From positions 1 through 64,000 of the forward strand of contig JANLVJ010000047.1 in NCBI GenBank assembly GCA_031363945.1: DNA of 64,000 nucleotides. Direction: 5' to 3'. Shown here piece after piece: positions 23,603-32,703 of this stretch. The DNA is from JANLVJ01 sp031363945 (lineage in GTDB: Bacteria; Bacteroidota; Bacteroidia; Sphingobacteriales; Sphingobacteriaceae). Position 1 is the stretch's first letter; each line of letters opens with the position of its first letter. The notes beneath the pieces are model-generated. The model was not told where the DNA came from and searched no databases. It saw only the letters and a list, made by a program, of their open reading frames with translations. The translations under genes were made by a program, and so were the position numbers.

Positions 23603-25021
23603 ATGAAAAAAATCCTGATCGTTGACGATGAAGTAAATATTGGGTTATTACTGTCAAAGTTTCTGAATAAACATGGATATGAAGTAAGTACTGCTGCAAC
23701 TGGCGCAAAGGCTATTGAAATACTGAAAAATGAGATTCATAACCTTGTTTTATGTGATTTCCGATTAGAAGATGCAGATGGTAAAGAAATGCTTCAACGC
23801 ATTAAAAACATCAATTCTTCAACAATTGTAATTATCATAACTGGGTATTCAGACGTCAAGATGGCCGTTGATCTAATTAAAGGTGGAGCATATGACTATA
23901 TCACAAAGCCACTTTATCCGGATGAAATTTTGAATACCATTAATAAAGCCTTTGAACATGCCGAGGTAATTTCTATCAGTGACGGATTTTCTCCAAAGCC
24001 CAAACTCGGAAAGGGTGGTAAAATGTACAAAGAAGAAGAAGGCTTTATTCGTGGCGATAGTTCTATCGCAAAGGAGCTTTACAGGCAGATCGATCTGGTT
24101 GCCCCCACTAATTACAGTATTATTTTATTTGGCGAAAGCGGTACGGGGAAAGAATCTGTAGCACATAAAATACATGCCCAGAGTATGCGTAAAGACCAGC
24201 CATTTGTGGCAATGGATTGTGGGTCTCTTTCAAAAGAACTTGCCAGCTCAGAATTGTTCGGTCATGAGAAAGGATCATTTACAGGTGCGTTTCAAACAAA
24301 AATAGGGCATTTTGAGATGGCAAATGGAGGTACACTGTTTCTTGACGAAGTTGCCAATTTATCATATGATATACAGGTTTCTCTTCTCAGGGTTGTACAG
24401 GAGCGAAAGGTAAAGCGAATTGGCTCAACTAAAGAAATTGATCTGGATGTACGGCTTATTGTTGCTTCAAATGAGAATTTATGGGAAGCCGTTCAAAAAG
24501 GCAGATTCAGAGAAGACCTTTACCACCGTTTCAATGAATTCAGTATAAATATTCCTGCCCTGAGAAACCGAGGCAAAGACATACTTGCTTTTGCAGACTA
24601 TTTTCTACAACTCTCTGCCCAGGAGTTAAACAAAGAGCTCGAAAGTTTTAGTGAAGAAGTCATCAATTGCTTCCTGGAGTATCCATGGCCGGGTAACGTT
24701 AGAGAACTTAAAAACGTGATTAGAAGAGCCTCCCTGTTAACTGAAAGTCATAAGATTGTAGAAGCGAAATCGTTACCCCTTGAAATCACAGAGATGTCAA
24801 ATATGTTCTCTCTAGCCCGAGAACCGGCACTCATTCGTGAAGAAGAGAATGGGGCTCTGAAGACAAATCTTAAAAATGCAGCCCTTGAGGCAGAATATGA
24901 AACAATCCTTCAGGTACTTAAACAGGTAAATTTCAATAAAACTAAGGCTGCTAAAATTCTTAATATAGACCGCAAAACACTTTACAATAAAATGAAGGCA
25001 ATAAACTCTGATTTAATATAG
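23603..25021 (+). CDS. Sigma-54-dependent response regulator (NtrC family)
   Basis: A 472-residue regulator with a receiver domain (D52 in VLCDFRLEDADG), a sigma-54 AAA+ domain with Walker A FGESGTGKE (176-184), GSFTGA (224-229, the sigma-54 contact loop, usually GAFTGA), Walker B GGTLFLDE and an arginine-finger region. It ends with a Fis-type helix-turn-helix (NKTKAAKILNIDRKTLYNKM). It would open sigma-54 promoters when phosphorylated, most likely by the kinase encoded 11 bases downstream. The target genes are unknown. Confidence 0.94.
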   Translation: MKKILIVDDEVNIGLLLSKFLNKHGYEVSTAATGAKAIEILKNEIHNLVLCDFRLEDADGKEMLQRIKNINSSTIVIIITGYSDVKMAVDLIKGGAYDYITKPLYPDEILNTINKAFEHAEVISISDGFSPKPKLGKGGKMYKEEEGFIRGDSSIAKELYRQIDLVAPTNYSIILFGESGTGKESVAHKIHAQSMRKDQPFVAMDCGSLSKELASSELFGHEKGSFTGAFQTKIGHFEMANGGTLFLDEVANLSYDIQVSLLRVVQERKVKRIGSTKEIDLDVRLIVASNENLWEAVQKGRFREDLYHRFNEFSINIPALRNRGKDILAFADYFLQLSAQELNKELESFSEEVINCFLEYPWPGNVRELKNVIRRASLLTESHKIVEAKSLPLEITEMSNMFSLAREPALIREEENGALKTNLKNAALEAEYETILQVLKQVNFNKTKAAKILNIDRKTLYNKMKAINSDLI

Positions 25022-25032
25022 TTTATTAGCGG

Positions 25033-27030
25033 ATGACGGCTAAAATTATACGCTTCAGAAACAAGTACAATATTCCTGGTCAATTTATCTGGCTGACGTT
25101 TCTGATATGTATTTCCCCCAGCATATTAAACTGGTTGGGGTTTGAATTTGGAGCAAATCAACACAGTATAAATTTTCAGGTACTTGACCATTTGCCTTTA
25201 AATTTACAACAACTTGAGGTTCAGCAATTCCAGAATGGCAGGTTTATACATATCATACTTGTTTGCCTTTCTGTACCAATTGCTTTTGTAACTGCAATTC
25301 TGGCATTTATCGATTACAGTATAAAAAAAGATATCACAACGCCGATTGTGGGTGTCGCCTTATTTTGTGCTGGATGTCTTGATATGTTTCATATTCTGGC
25401 TGCTACAAATCTGATCACGCTGCAGGGCGACCAGCTTATCATTTCTCAGTTTACCTGGACCATCAGCCGAACATTTCACTCAATTATTCTGATTCTGGGT
25501 ACGGGTATTTTTCTGCTGAAATCTGACACTGATACCGATAACTCTGTTCAAAAAGATGATAATCTTGTTTATTATATCAGTGCCATTTTTTTTCTGCTGA
25601 CATTCCTGACCATCAATATCTTACTCTCCCTTAAAACAGTTCCAGACCTGTATTATCCAGGCAACTTTATACAGCGCCCACTTGATGTGATACCAATAGT
25701 CCTGTATATTCTCTCCTTGATTTTTATATTTCCAGCATTCTACCGAAAATACCCTTCGAAATTTTCACAAATGCTGATTTTAAGTCTGGTGCCTGCGATA
25801 TTTACTCAAATACATATGAGTCTTTCGACCTATCCACTTTTTGATAATCATTTCAATATTGCACATTTCCTTCAAATTCTAACTTATCTTATTCCATTTA
25901 CAGGCTTGTGTCTTAATTACCTACAAACACAGCAGAATGAACAACTGGTAATTCATACCCTTGATGAAGAAGTGCGTGAAAGACTTAATGCCGAAGCATT
26001 AATAAAAGGGGTTTTCAATAGTTCACAAAATGGAATCCTTGCTTTCCATGCCTTGCGTTCTCAGGGGTTAACTATTGATAACTTTTCCTTACTTACCTAT
26101 AACCTCGTTTCACAGGATATTATAACAAATGATATTCAGCTTTATGAAGGAAAACTTCTTTCAGATATTTTCGGTAGTATCCTGCCTGCCGGGTATATTT
26201 CAAGTCTAGCCAGGGTGGTCGACAATCAGCCAGTGGCAGGCTGGGAGCAATATGCAACCGTGATTAAAAAATGGTTATATATTGCTGCGGTAAAATTTGG
26301 TGATGGTATTGTCATCACATTCAGTGATGTCACAAATAGAAAAACTGCTGAACAAGATCTGATCCTGTCAGAAAAAATGGCGCTTACAGGTAGGTTTGCC
26401 CGAACAATTGCTCACGAGATCAGGAATCCACTGACAAATATCACTTTATCAATGGGGCAATTAAAAAGTGAGATTGAGACAAAAGAAGATGATCTTGATT
26501 TGTATTTCGATATTGTTAAAAGGAACTGTGAGCGCATCAACCAGCTGATCACTGAACTTTTGAAATCAACAAAGCCCGAAGAATTAAATTTTGTACAATT
26601 TTCAATAAACAGCCTGTTAAATGAAACAATTGAACTTGCCGCTGACCGTATTAAACTAAAAGAAATTAACCTTCAAAAAGAGTTTACCCATACCTCAGCT
26701 TCAATACTTGTTGATCCAGGGAAAATGAAAATCGCTTTGTTAAATATCGTAATTAATGCAGTTGAAGCTATGCCCGCCCAGTGTGGGATTCTGACGATCA
26801 AAACAACAGAAAAAAACAACCGTTTTACTATCAGTATTTTGGATAATGGCATAGGAATCAGCTCAGAAAATATGGAAAGAATGTTTGAACCTTTTTATAC
26901 CGGGAAGGCAAAAGGCACGGGCCTTGGTCTTACAAGCGCTCAAAATATAATCATTAACCATAAAGGAACTATAAAGGTAGAAAGTACTCCACTGATAGGA
27001 ACAGAATTTATAATTTCATTTGAACTTTAA
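25033..27030 (+). CDS. Sensor histidine kinase with seven-helix MASE3-like membrane domain
   Basis: A 665-residue kinase. Residues about 15-300 hold seven or eight membrane helices with conserved polar residues (LFCAGCLDMFHILAA, SRTFHSIIL), resembling the MASE3 sensor. A PAS-like domain follows (about 320-440), then HisKA with H461 (ARTIAHEIRNPLTNI) and HATPase with N box NIVINAVEAMP and G boxes DNGIGIS and GTGLGLTSAQ. It lies directly after the NtrC-type regulator and probably phosphorylates it. The membrane-embedded sensor suggests a small or membrane-soluble ligand. Confidence 0.9.
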   Translation: MTAKIIRFRNKYNIPGQFIWLTFLICISPSILNWLGFEFGANQHSINFQVLDHLPLNLQQLEVQQFQNGRFIHIILVCLSVPIAFVTAILAFIDYSIKKDITTPIVGVALFCAGCLDMFHILAATNLITLQGDQLIISQFTWTISRTFHSIILILGTGIFLLKSDTDTDNSVQKDDNLVYYISAIFFLLTFLTINILLSLKTVPDLYYPGNFIQRPLDVIPIVLYILSLIFIFPAFYRKYPSKFSQMLILSLVPAIFTQIHMSLSTYPLFDNHFNIAHFLQILTYLIPFTGLCLNYLQTQQNEQLVIHTLDEEVRERLNAEALIKGVFNSSQNGILAFHALRSQGLTIDNFSLLTYNLVSQDIITNDIQLYEGKLLSDIFGSILPAGYISSLARVVDNQPVAGWEQYATVIKKWLYIAAVKFGDGIVITFSDVTNRKTAEQDLILSEKMALTGRFARTIAHEIRNPLTNITLSMGQLKSEIETKEDDLDLYFDIVKRNCERINQLITELLKSTKPEELNFVQFSINSLLNETIELAADRIKLKEINLQKEFTHTSASILVDPGKMKIALLNIVINAVEAMPAQCGILTIKTTEKNNRFTISILDNGIGISSENMERMFEPFYTGKAKGTGLGLTSAQNIIINHKGTIKVESTPLIGTEFIISFEL

Positions 27031-27101
27031 TCTGAATCAATTTCTGGTACATTTTTTGCGCCTATGAGTTGAAATTTCAATTTTTAATAAATAAAAGGAC
27101 T

Positions 27102-28472
27102 ATGAAAAAAATTATGTTACCTATTTTAATGAGTGCCGCTTTATTTGCTCCACCTGCATTTGCTCAGGACAGCACAAAAGCAGCTATGCCTATGAAAACC
27201 GTTGACACCTCCAAAACAATGACTGTTTATGGTCCGGTTAAAACATTTGGTGGAGCAAGGCAATTTGCAGGTTTGTCTCTTGGGGTAAATGCAGGGGCTT
27301 TTTCACCTCAGTTCTTCATCGGAACAAATCAATTTTCCCATAATCAGGTAACTTTGGGTTATGCCGCATACCTGAAATACCAGTTTTCTCATGATCTTGG
27401 TATACGCGTTGATTACGTTGGCGGAACATTAAAAGCTAACAATGGCGCATCAAGCCAGAATTCAGCAGCTGCATTTCCTGCCAATGTGCCAAATGCTTCA
27501 ACAAAACTTGCTTATGGTGTAAGTATTAAAGGAGAAGCAGACATTGCCTCTATTAATTTTTTAAAGAGAAGAAATGGTATAAGACTGTTTGTAACTGGTG
27601 GTTATGGTCTTGCACAGTTCACTCCTTCAAATTATGGCAAAAAAATTAAATCAGGTTATGTACCGGTTGGTGCAGGTATTAAATTCAGAGCCAGCGAAGG
27701 CCTTGCAATCAACTTAGGTTATGATGCATATTTCTTTGATGCTTCAAACTTAATGGGAGCACCTTATGCAACAGGAGACTCACGTCAGAGTAAAGCTTCA
27801 ATGGGTTATCTAGGTTTGGAATATATCTTCGGTGCTGGTGCTAAGAAACAGGCACTTATCTGGAACAACCCAGTTGCAGGTATGTATGATGAGTTAAAAA
27901 ATAATGATAGTCTTTCAAAAGAGATTACTAATGTCAAAACCCGTGTAACTGCAGTTGAAGGTGACGTTTCTAACCTGAAGAAAGATTCTGATGGTGATGG
28001 TGTTTCTGATGTATTTGATAAATGTCCAAATACACCTGCTGGAAATAAGGTTGATGGTTCTGGTTGTGACCTTCCAAAGGTTGCTCCTCCTGTTGCTCCA
28101 GTTGTAGAGAAAATTACAGAAGAAGAAGTAACAGTTGTACGTGAGGCCTTTAAGAATCTTGACTTCGCCACGAACAAAACTACGATCAAAGAGACTTCAT
28201 ATCCTTCACTTGACAAGCTTGCTGATATTCTGAATGCACATGCAAATTTAAGTCTTACATTAAAAGGTTATACCGATAATGTAGGTAAGGCTGCTGCAAA
28301 CATGAAACTTTCACGAGGTCGTGCAGATGCTGTTAAGGATTATCTTGTACAAAAAGGGGTAGCTGATACCCGTATTTCTGCAAAAGGATTCGGACGTGCT
28401 CATCCTGTAGCTTCAAACAAAACGAAAGCTGGAAAAGCTAAAAACAGAAGAGTTGAATTCAATCTGTTTTAA
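27102..28472 (+). CDS. OmpA family outer membrane protein
   Basis: The 456-residue protein begins at ATG 27102, preceded by AAAAGGAC, one of few Shine-Dalgarno-like sites here; the frame opens earlier only with TTG. A signal peptide ends at AFAQ, an eight-strand barrel-like region covers about 50-255, thrombospondin type 3 calcium-binding repeat DSDGDGVSDVFDKCPNTP sits at about 290-310, and the C-terminal OmpA domain (about 340-456) binds peptidoglycan (NLSLTLKGYTDNVGKAAANM, SRGRADAVKDYL). It is probably abundant and anchors the outer membrane to the wall. A strong terminator follows. Confidence 0.95.
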   Translation: MKKIMLPILMSAALFAPPAFAQDSTKAAMPMKTVDTSKTMTVYGPVKTFGGARQFAGLSLGVNAGAFSPQFFIGTNQFSHNQVTLGYAAYLKYQFSHDLGIRVDYVGGTLKANNGASSQNSAAAFPANVPNASTKLAYGVSIKGEADIASINFLKRRNGIRLFVTGGYGLAQFTPSNYGKKIKSGYVPVGAGIKFRASEGLAINLGYDAYFFDASNLMGAPYATGDSRQSKASMGYLGLEYIFGAGAKKQALIWNNPVAGMYDELKNNDSLSKEITNVKTRVTAVEGDVSNLKKDSDGDGVSDVFDKCPNTPAGNKVDGSGCDLPKVAPPVAPVVEKITEEEVTVVREAFKNLDFATNKTTIKETSYPSLDKLADILNAHANLSLTLKGYTDNVGKAAANMKLSRGRADAVKDYLVQKGVADTRISAKGFGRAHPVASNKTKAGKAKNRRVEFNLF

Positions 28473-28491
28473 TTTTTTAAAAAAATGTATA

Positions 28492-28522
28492 AAGCCGCCC
28501 TGCAAGGGGCGGCTTTTTTTAT
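28492..28522 (+). terminator. Rho-independent terminator after the OmpA gene
   Basis: AAGCCGCCC and GGGCGGCTT form a 9-bp GC-rich stem with a 6-base loop, followed by TTTTTT. Confidence 0.92.
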
Positions 28523-28650
28523 TACAATTAATTTATTACCCCAATCTGAGAACGATTATCCAAGAACTTGGCGTAATTTTTGGTTATTTCGAGGTATCAG
28601 GTATATATCAAAACAACTAAATAGTAATATAAATCTTAAATCAAATCACG

Positions 28651-28890
28651 ATGAATGACTCTGGAAAAACACTAGCTGGTATTTTATTAGGTCTTGTTGC
28701 AGGTGTTGCAATTGGTCTATTATTAGCCCCTGAAAAGGGTTCTGATCTCCGCGAAAAATTAAATGATTCTTTAAAAAGTGTTAGCGATGATGTCAAGAAG
28801 AAGGTTTCATCACAAATCGATACCCTAAATGAAAAAAAGAGCAAACTTAAGCAAGATGCTGAGCAGTTTCATGAAGATTTCGTAGCCTAA
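28651..28890 (+). CDS. YtxH-like small membrane protein
   Basis: A 79-residue protein with one Gly-rich membrane helix at residues 8-27 (LAGILLGLVAGVAIGLLLAP) and a charged coiled-coil tail, the layout of the YtxH (general stress) family; EKGSDLREKL is typical. In Bacteroidota such genes occur next to holin-like proteins. It precedes the holin-like gene by 49 bases. Confidence 0.88.
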   Translation: MNDSGKTLAGILLGLVAGVAIGLLLAPEKGSDLREKLNDSLKSVSDDVKKKVSSQIDTLNEKKSKLKQDAEQFHEDFVA

Positions 28891-28939
28891 ATCTACATTG
28901 CCGGTTGGGCTACCAGCCGGCATTTAACAATACCTCTCA

Positions 28940-29284
28940 ATGGAAGAAAAAGCATTTAAGGATAAGAATCTTCTCGACAAGCTCAAAGAATATATTAATA
29001 ACCGGATCGATATTATTCGTATAGATTTTATTGAAAAATCAAGCGAGATTATTTCAAAAATACTAACTGCGGTTATTATAAGTCTTTTTTCGCTTTTCAT
29101 ATTTATCTTTCTCAGCGTAGGCCTGGCTCTGTATTTAGGAAATCTGTTTAATGATACAGCCACTGGTTTTTTTATTGTCGCAGGAATTTATGCCCTTTTG
29201 GTCGTAATTCTGGCCATTGGCAGAAAATTCTTTTTCGAGACCCCACTGATTAACTTTCAGATTAAAAAACATTTCAGAAAATGA
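28940..29284 (+). CDS. Phage-holin-like membrane protein (DUF1469 / Holin-X-like)
   Basis: A 114-residue protein: about 40 residues of charged amphipathic N-terminus (LDKLKEYINNRIDIIRIDF), then two membrane helices (ILTAVIISLFSLFIFIFLSVG and GFFIVAGIYALLVVILAIG). This is the pattern of chromosomal proteins annotated as phage holin family. No lysin or phage gene is near, so it is a housekeeping envelope protein and not a prophage gene. It overlaps the next gene by 4 bases. Confidence 0.82.
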   Translation: MEEKAFKDKNLLDKLKEYINNRIDIIRIDFIEKSSEIISKILTAVIISLFSLFIFIFLSVGLALYLGNLFNDTATGFFIVAGIYALLVVILAIGRKFFFETPLINFQIKKHFRK

Positions 29285-29688
29285 TGTCCCGTATTAATAA
29301 CCGTAAGGAGTTAAATATAGAACGTATAAGATTAGTTGCTTTAAAAAATGAGCATGAGTTACATTTTAAACTCGAGGCTGAATCAATTAAAAGAAAATTC
29401 TTACCCTATAAAAATCTTTTCTCAAGGGCAGATCGCTTGTTTTCTTCAGGTAAAGAAAGCTCATCATCTTTTTCAACAGCTATTCAACTTGGAATACCAC
29501 TGATTATTGACAGGTTTTTTTTAGGAACTAGGGGGTTGATTTTAAAGAAGATTGCAATTTGGGCCTCAGAATTTGCTGCCACAAGGCTCTCTCAAGAAAT
29601 ACCATCAGACTTATTAAAAAAACTCAGTGGCCTCATACCCCTATTAAGTAAAATGCCCGTCATTAAAAAATTACTTAGAAAGCTCTAA
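29281..29688 (+). CDS. Basic hypothetical protein coupled to the holin-like gene
   Basis: A 135-residue, Lys/Arg-rich protein with an N-terminal amphipathic helix (RIRLVALKNEHELHFKLEAE) and weakly hydrophobic segments (AIQLGIPLIIDRFFLG). No domain is recognised. Its ATG overlaps the previous stop, so it is co-translated with the holin-like protein and probably works at the membrane with it. Confidence 0.72.
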   Translation: MMSRINNRKELNIERIRLVALKNEHELHFKLEAESIKRKFLPYKNLFSRADRLFSSGKESSSSFSTAIQLGIPLIIDRFFLGTRGLILKKIAIWASEFAATRLSQEIPSDLLKKLSGLIPLLSKMPVIKKLLRKL

Positions 29689-29823
29689 AGCTATCATAAA
29701 ACTACAAACTGGTTTGGGCCATAATGCTTATGATTTTTAGTCGGCTGTGAGGCAAAATCGACTGATAGGTCTAAATTTCAATTAACAATTTCTTCTTACC
29801 TGATCATAATTCTTAGACAGCTC

Positions 29824-30762
29824 TCAGGATCTATATTTATCATTGGTCAGAAAATCATGGTAGGCCAGTTTTAATCCTTCCTCGAGGGTTGTTGTAGAAA
29901 CATAACCTGCTTCTTTTAGTTTTGACACGTCCATGAGTTTACGCGGTGTACCATCAGGCTTAGTAGAATCAAACACGACATTCCCCTCGTATCCGGTTAC
30001 GCGGGCAACTAACAGGGCCAAATCTTTAATAGTGATCTCTATGCCAGTTCCTATATTAATAAACTCACGTTTGTCATAGGTGAGCATTAAATGTAAGCAG
30101 GCATCAGCAAGATCGTCTGCAAACATAAATTCACGCAAAGGCCTTCCACTGCCCCAAACTACGACAGCATCGAGCCTGGCAAGTTTGGCTTCATGAAACC
30201 TTCTGATCAGGGCAGGCATGACATGAGAATTGGTTGGATGATAATTATCATTATAGCCATATAGGTTTGTTGGCATAACTGAAATGAAATTACAGTTATA
30301 CTGGTCACGAAATGCTTCACAGAGTTTGATTCCAGCAATTTTTGCTATCGCATATGGCTCATTTGTTTTTTCAAGCAGACCGGTCAATAAATAGGCCTCT
30401 TTTAAAGGTTGAGGTGCAAACTTTGGATATATACAGGAAGAACCAAGAAACATCAGTTTTTTCACGGCATTCTGGTATGATTGATAGATTACATTGTTTT
30501 GGATAGTAAGGTTTTCAAAAAGAAAATCTGCCCTAAAAGTGTCATTTGCTAAAATGCCCCCGACTTTTGCAGCAGCAAGAAATACGTATTCTGGCATCTC
30601 CTGCTTAAAAAAATCAGCTACTGCTGCCTGATTCCGGAGATCAAGTTCAGCCGAGCTACGCTTGACGATATTGTGAAACCCGGCTTTTTCCAAGGTTTTA
30701 ACAAGTGCGGCACCTACCATACCCCGATGTCCGGCAACAAAAATCTTATTATGAAATTCCAT
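29824..30762 (-). CDS. fcl: GDP-L-fucose synthase
   Basis: A 312-residue short-chain dehydrogenase/reductase that converts GDP-4-keto-6-deoxy-mannose to GDP-L-fucose with NADPH (epimerase and reductase). Visible are the nucleotide-binding GHRGMVGAALVKTLE, the catalytic Ser in GSSCIYPKFAPQPLKE and the YxxxK motif in NEPYAIAKIAGIKLCEA. The usual upstream enzyme, GDP-mannose dehydratase (gmd), is not in this window. It is divergent from trmB. Length and motifs fit the family throughout. Confidence 0.95.
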   Translation of the reverse strand: MEFHNKIFVAGHRGMVGAALVKTLEKAGFHNIVKRSSAELDLRNQAAVADFFKQEMPEYVFLAAAKVGGILANDTFRADFLFENLTIQNNVIYQSYQNAVKKLMFLGSSCIYPKFAPQPLKEAYLLTGLLEKTNEPYAIAKIAGIKLCEAFRDQYNCNFISVMPTNLYGYNDNYHPTNSHVMPALIRRFHEAKLARLDAVVVWGSGRPLREFMFADDLADACLHLMLTYDKREFINIGTGIEITIKDLALLVARVTGYEGNVVFDSTKPDGTPRKLMDVSKLKEAGYVSTTTLEEGLKLAYHDFLTNDKYRS

Positions 30763-30860
30763 TAATTTACGTACTGAACTAATTTCGGTTAAAAATAGTA
30801 AATAAACAATTTGCAGCCTAAAATCTGGTAGTCAAACCTATTTAATACTCTTTTTTTTCC

Positions 30861-30890
30861 TTTGTGTCTAATTGTGCACATTTACATTTT
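30861..30890 (+). promoter_or_regulatory. Candidate promoter of trmB and the repair cluster
   Basis: TTTG (30861-30864), an 18-base spacer and TACATTTT (30883-30890) match the Bacteroidota -33/-7 elements with one mismatch in the last -7 base. Since these elements lie inside the apparent TTG-initiated frame, they support the start at 30898. Confidence 0.5.
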
Positions 30891-30897
30891 ACTTATC

Positions 30898-31635
30898 ATG
30901 AAAAGAAAACTAGAGCGATTCGCAGAGATTGAGACCTTCAAACATGTATTTGAAAAAGGCTGCCCCTTAAAAGGTGACTGGCATACAGATTTTTTTAAAA
31001 ACGAAAATCCTCTTGTACTTGAATTAGGATGCGGTAGAGGCGAGTATACGATTGGTATGGCAAAGGTCTTTCCTGAAAAGAATTTCATCGGCATAGATAT
31101 TAAGGGTGCCAGGTTATGGCGTGGAGCGAAAACAGTTCAGGAAGAGCAACTGGCAAATGTGGCATTTCTCAGAATTCAGATTGAATCCCTTACTCAATAT
31201 TTCGATAAAGATGAGGTTAGCGAAATCTGGATAACCTTTCCTGATCCTCAGTCGGCGCAAAGGAGAACCAGAAAAAGACTGACCTCTATCCGTTTTCTAA
31301 AATACTACCGTGATATTGTCAGGCCAGGAGGCATGGTTCATTTAAAAACAGATGATGAGCCATTACATCAGTTTAGTCTTGAAGAGTTACCCCTGGTAGG
31401 GGCTCGTATATTGCAGAGTAGTAAAGATATCTATATTGACTTGACTGATAATGAATCAAGCCTTACAAAGATTCAAACTACGTATGAGAAAATATTTTTA
31501 AAAAAAGGAAAGAAAATAAATTACCTACAATTTGATTTTGATCCGAATTTTGAATTTCCAGTAGTAACAGTATTTGATACTGAAGAAAATGAGGAAGAAG
31601 TGGAGGAAGAGATTAAACAACAAGACATAAAATGA
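30898..31635 (+). CDS. trmB: tRNA (guanine-46-N7)-methyltransferase
   Basis: The 245-residue SAM-dependent enzyme methylates G46 in tRNA variable loops. SAM motif I is VLELGCGRGEYTIGMA, motif II-like FIGIDIKGARLWRGA, and the catalytic loop EIWITFPDPQSAQRRTRKRL replaces the usual FPDPWPK; LKTDDEPLHQFS is the conserved late motif. I choose ATG 30898 because the apparent earlier TTG (30862) falls in a promoter-like element. The C-terminal 25 residues are highly acidic. It is the first gene of a unit with atl, tag and polA. Confidence 0.9.
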   Translation: MKRKLERFAEIETFKHVFEKGCPLKGDWHTDFFKNENPLVLELGCGRGEYTIGMAKVFPEKNFIGIDIKGARLWRGAKTVQEEQLANVAFLRIQIESLTQYFDKDEVSEIWITFPDPQSAQRRTRKRLTSIRFLKYYRDIVRPGGMVHLKTDDEPLHQFSLEELPLVGARILQSSKDIYIDLTDNESSLTKIQTTYEKIFLKKGKKINYLQFDFDPNFEFPVVTVFDTEENEEEVEEEIKQQDIK

Positions 31636-31673
31636 TTTTCTAAAACCCGGTATATGTAAAGGCCTGTAGATGA

Positions 31674-32039
31674 ATGAAAAAGGAATCAACGTTAAATTTC
31701 TATGACCGGGTTTATTGTATCACCCGGCTGATCCCCAGGGGTAGGGTAAGCTCTTACGGAGCAATTGCATGTTATCTTAGTATAGGTTCAGCATCAAGAA
31801 TGGTTGGTTATGCGCTGACCTGTTCTCATAATGTTCTGCCCTTCGTGCCGGCTCACAGGGTTGTAAACCGTTCAGGTTTACTAACCGGGAAGATCCATTT
31901 TGGCACCCCTACGTTAATGCAACAATTGCTTGAAAATGAAGGAATCATTGTTGAAGATGACCAAGTTAAATATTTTTCAATATTACACTGGGATCCATCG
32001 GTTGAACTTGAATCTGATTATTTCTCAAACCTGGGTTAA
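31674..32039 (+). CDS. Alkyltransferase-like (ATL) protein, catalytic Cys replaced by Ala
   Basis: A 121-residue protein of the MGMT/Ada C-terminal domain family that binds O6-alkylguanine DNA. The helix-turn-helix entry is GRVSSYGAIACYLSIGSASRMVGYAL, but the active-site PCHRV is PAHRVV with Ala60 where the methyl-accepting Cys would be. ATL proteins cannot transfer alkyl groups; they flag alkylated bases for nucleotide excision repair. The neighbours tag and polA fit a DNA-repair role. The substitution is read directly from the sequence. Confidence 0.92.
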   Translation: MKKESTLNFYDRVYCITRLIPRGRVSSYGAIACYLSIGSASRMVGYALTCSHNVLPFVPAHRVVNRSGLLTGKIHFGTPTLMQQLLENEGIIVEDDQVKYFSILHWDPSVELESDYFSNLG

Positions 32040-32092
32040 AAGCGAAAAAAATAGGGCGAATCAGGTGTACATAGTAAACAGTTCAAACACAT

Positions 32093-32665
32093 ATGGGAAA
32101 AGCACAAACCCGTTGCACCTGGTGCACAAATGATGAAATTTACATTAATTACCATGATCTCGAATGGGGGCGGCCTATACATGAAGATAAGAGACTCTTC
32201 GAATTTCTCCTGCTTGAAGGGGCTCAGGCTGGATTAAACTGGCTGACAATTTTAAAAAAGAGAGAAGGCTACCGATCGGCATTTGCTGGTTTTGAAGCAG
32301 ATAGGGTTGCCTGTTTTACTGAAGAAGACAAAATAAACATGCTTTCTAATCCTGGAATTATCAGAAACAGGATTAAAATAAATTCAGCCATTAATAACGC
32401 TGAATTATTTCTCAATATACAGCAGGAGTTTGGTAGCTTCAATGCCTATATCTGGGCATTTATGCCTGGAAACCAGGCAATAATAAACCAATGGGAAAAC
32501 CAGGCTGATATACCTGCAAGCACTGAAATATCAGTTGCAATCAGTAAAGATTTAAGAAAGAGAGGGTTCACTTTTGTGGGGCCCGTTATCTGCTATGCAT
32601 TCATGCAGGCAACAGGCATGGTTGATGATCATCTCTTGAGCTGTTTCCGTAAAGAGGGTGTCTAA
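32093..32665 (+). CDS. tag: DNA-3-methyladenine glycosylase I
   Basis: A 190-residue base-excision enzyme that removes 3-methyladenine from alkylated DNA. The N-terminal zinc-ligand motif RCTWCTNDEIYINYHDLEWG and the conserved LLLEGAQAGLNWLTILKKRE are the Tag signature; the C-terminal GFTFVGPVICYAFMQATGMVDDHLLSCF carries the remaining zinc ligands (His, Cys). It sits between the ATL gene (53 bases before) and polA (38 bases after), so it is likely co-transcribed. Confidence 0.95.
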   Translation: MGKAQTRCTWCTNDEIYINYHDLEWGRPIHEDKRLFEFLLLEGAQAGLNWLTILKKREGYRSAFAGFEADRVACFTEEDKINMLSNPGIIRNRIKINSAINNAELFLNIQQEFGSFNAYIWAFMPGNQAIINQWENQADIPASTEISVAISKDLRKRGFTFVGPVICYAFMQATGMVDDHLLSCFRKEGV

Positions 32666-32703
32666 GAACTTTAATTACTATTTTTGCCTATCAGCACTCA
32701 AGG

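Noticed and set aside
28940..29284. Prophage remnant suggested by the holin-like name
   Set aside because: No lysin, capsid, integrase or attachment repeats nearby; the family is chromosomal in Bacteroidota.
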